Shown: one piece after another, positions 62,954 to 64,000 of the stretch
How positions within the stretch are numbered: position 1 is the stretch's first letter
Layout of the letters: every line of letters begins with the position of its first letter
Source of the DNA: Nectonema munidae
Taxonomy: Eukaryota; Nematomorpha; Nectonematoida; Nectonematidae
Assembly: GCA_030549495.1 (NCBI GenBank)
Contig: JAUIRK010000898.1
Span: 682,001-746,000, forward strand
Reading direction: 5' to 3'
DNA length: 64,000 nucleotides
Notes under the pieces: model-generated
The model's database searches: none
Told to the model about the DNA's origin: nothing
The model's input: only the letters and a program-made list of their open reading frames with translations
Translations under genes and position numbers: made by a program

Positions 62954-64000
62954 GTAAATCTTCCTTAATTTTCCTACCTAAAAACAGGATTCAAAAGCAT
63001 CCCATCTAACTTCAAATATTCATAGCAGTCTTTTTCGAAAGAGCTGGCAATGCATTTTCCCAATTGAGTTTTCAAAAAAAATTTGAATGTGAGAAAAAAG
63101 TAAATAAAATATATTATGATTAGATAAAATAAAATCCTAATCCGTTCGTGCTTCATTTCACAATCCCTATCTGGCAGTCTTAATCAGACATTTCTGGTTA
63201 ACACACTCTAGATTAGAAATATGTAGATTTTTAATGTAATATCTAGTAGTATAGAAATTTCATTAAGATATACATTCCAAAGATTCATCTACTTTTGCTT
63301 TCTAATAGCACTTTTAAAACATTAATATTCATTTTAAAGTTAATATGAAACAAATTCAAGGTATTAGTTTGCCAAAAGTCAACTTTTTAATAGTTATTTT
63401 TTGCAATTTAACCAACAAAGAATATGCTTGTAACTGATTTGAAAGATCCATTATATTTTGAAGAATTCACACAAATAATAAATAGATTCATCTATTGAAA
63501 AGCAGGTATTTAAATCTTATTTTAAATGAAAGCATCATTTTTCCAAATGTCTTCGCACAAATGTTTTTATCAAGGATGTAAGAAATTTTATTTCACGATT
63601 TTTAATTTTTATATCCTTGATAAAGATATTCGGGTCGATAACGTTTGGATAAATAAAGGTTTCAAAGGGTCCTCTTAATAATTATTAAATTTATTATATT
63701 TTTATTATCTTTCTATTTATTTAATGGACACATTTCTTCAAACATCTTATCATCAGATAAGAATAACTATTTAACTTACTGACTAATTAACCTAACCAGC
63801 TCACTAATTAACTAACTACCTCACTAAGCTTTAATTTAATTGTTTCATTCCTTTGATTTGGCACACCCTTGAACATTTTGAAGTGCCAAATTTTGTGACT
63901 CCTTTGAGATATCAATCATTTGATTACAATTTAATTCTGTTACTCTTTTGAACCTTCTAGAAACACGGATCATTTTATTACTACCTAGAATGGTTTAAAA
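62954..64000. other. First intron of inositol-3-phosphate synthase
   Basis: AT-rich, no coding block matching the enzyme. About 63563-63640 contains TATCAAGGATGTAAGAAATTT and an inverted partner TTTTTATATCCTTGATAAAG, a short hairpin-like repeat. Confidence 0.5.

Overview
This is AT-rich (roughly 70% A+T by eye), intron-containing metazoan DNA crowded with DNA transposons, LINE fragments, SINEs and simple repeats. The host genes recognised are a CDC7-type kinase, a mitochondrial bL21 protein and inositol-3-phosphate synthase. These, with many piggyBac, hAT, mariner and MULE relics, fit an invertebrate animal. A parasitic crustacean such as a caligid copepod is a guess from the repeat style, not something the sequence proves. 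No bacterial-type features, CRISPR arrays or LTR/virus-like elements were recognised.

Layout. 1-1160 is featureless. 1161-1554 is a GC/CpG-richer block ending in a good splice donor and may be a promoter or first exon. 2037-3313 holds simple repeats, a 28-bp tandem repeat and a near-perfect 140-bp hairpin. 5.3-15.1 kb is a transposon graveyard: hAT MITE, Tigger-like pieces, a tRNA-derived SINE with target-site duplication, LINE pieces, a fragment of an unclassified repeated ORF family, a mariner relic, an hAT relic and two related TTAA-flanked MITEs.

15.7-31.1 kb is the CDC7 gene on the + strand. Eight exons are recovered and their phases join without a break; the 5' start is missing. Its introns hold a MULE relic with a FLYWCH finger, a second unclassified-family fragment, a very long CA microsatellite, a Penelope-like foldback with hammerhead-like cores, and an hAT MITE.

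31.9-37 kb is repeats: a mariner-like helix-turn-helix fragment, a reversed relative of the 2.3-3.3 kb repeat, a tandem array, MITEs and a SINE. 37.65-38.21 kb is an intact intronless bL21m gene on the - strand. 38.6-47 kb is LINE territory: two 3' fragments and a longer + strand LINE split by a piggyBac and an hAT MITE. 47-61.8 kb holds a SINE, three more degraded piggyBac transposases (all on the - strand), an hAT element with a perfect 8-bp duplication, and a TA-flanked MITE. 62681-62953 is the first coding exon of inositol-3-phosphate synthase, which continues past the right edge.

The host genes do not form a pathway: CDC7 starts DNA replication, bL21m serves the mitochondrial ribosome, and inositol-3-phosphate synthase makes inositol. 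They look like ordinary genes stranded in repeat-rich DNA. The most interesting unexplained material is the unclassified multi-copy ORF family (about 9990-10500 and 19395-20570), the hairpin repeat family on both sides of CDC7, and the hammerhead-like foldback.
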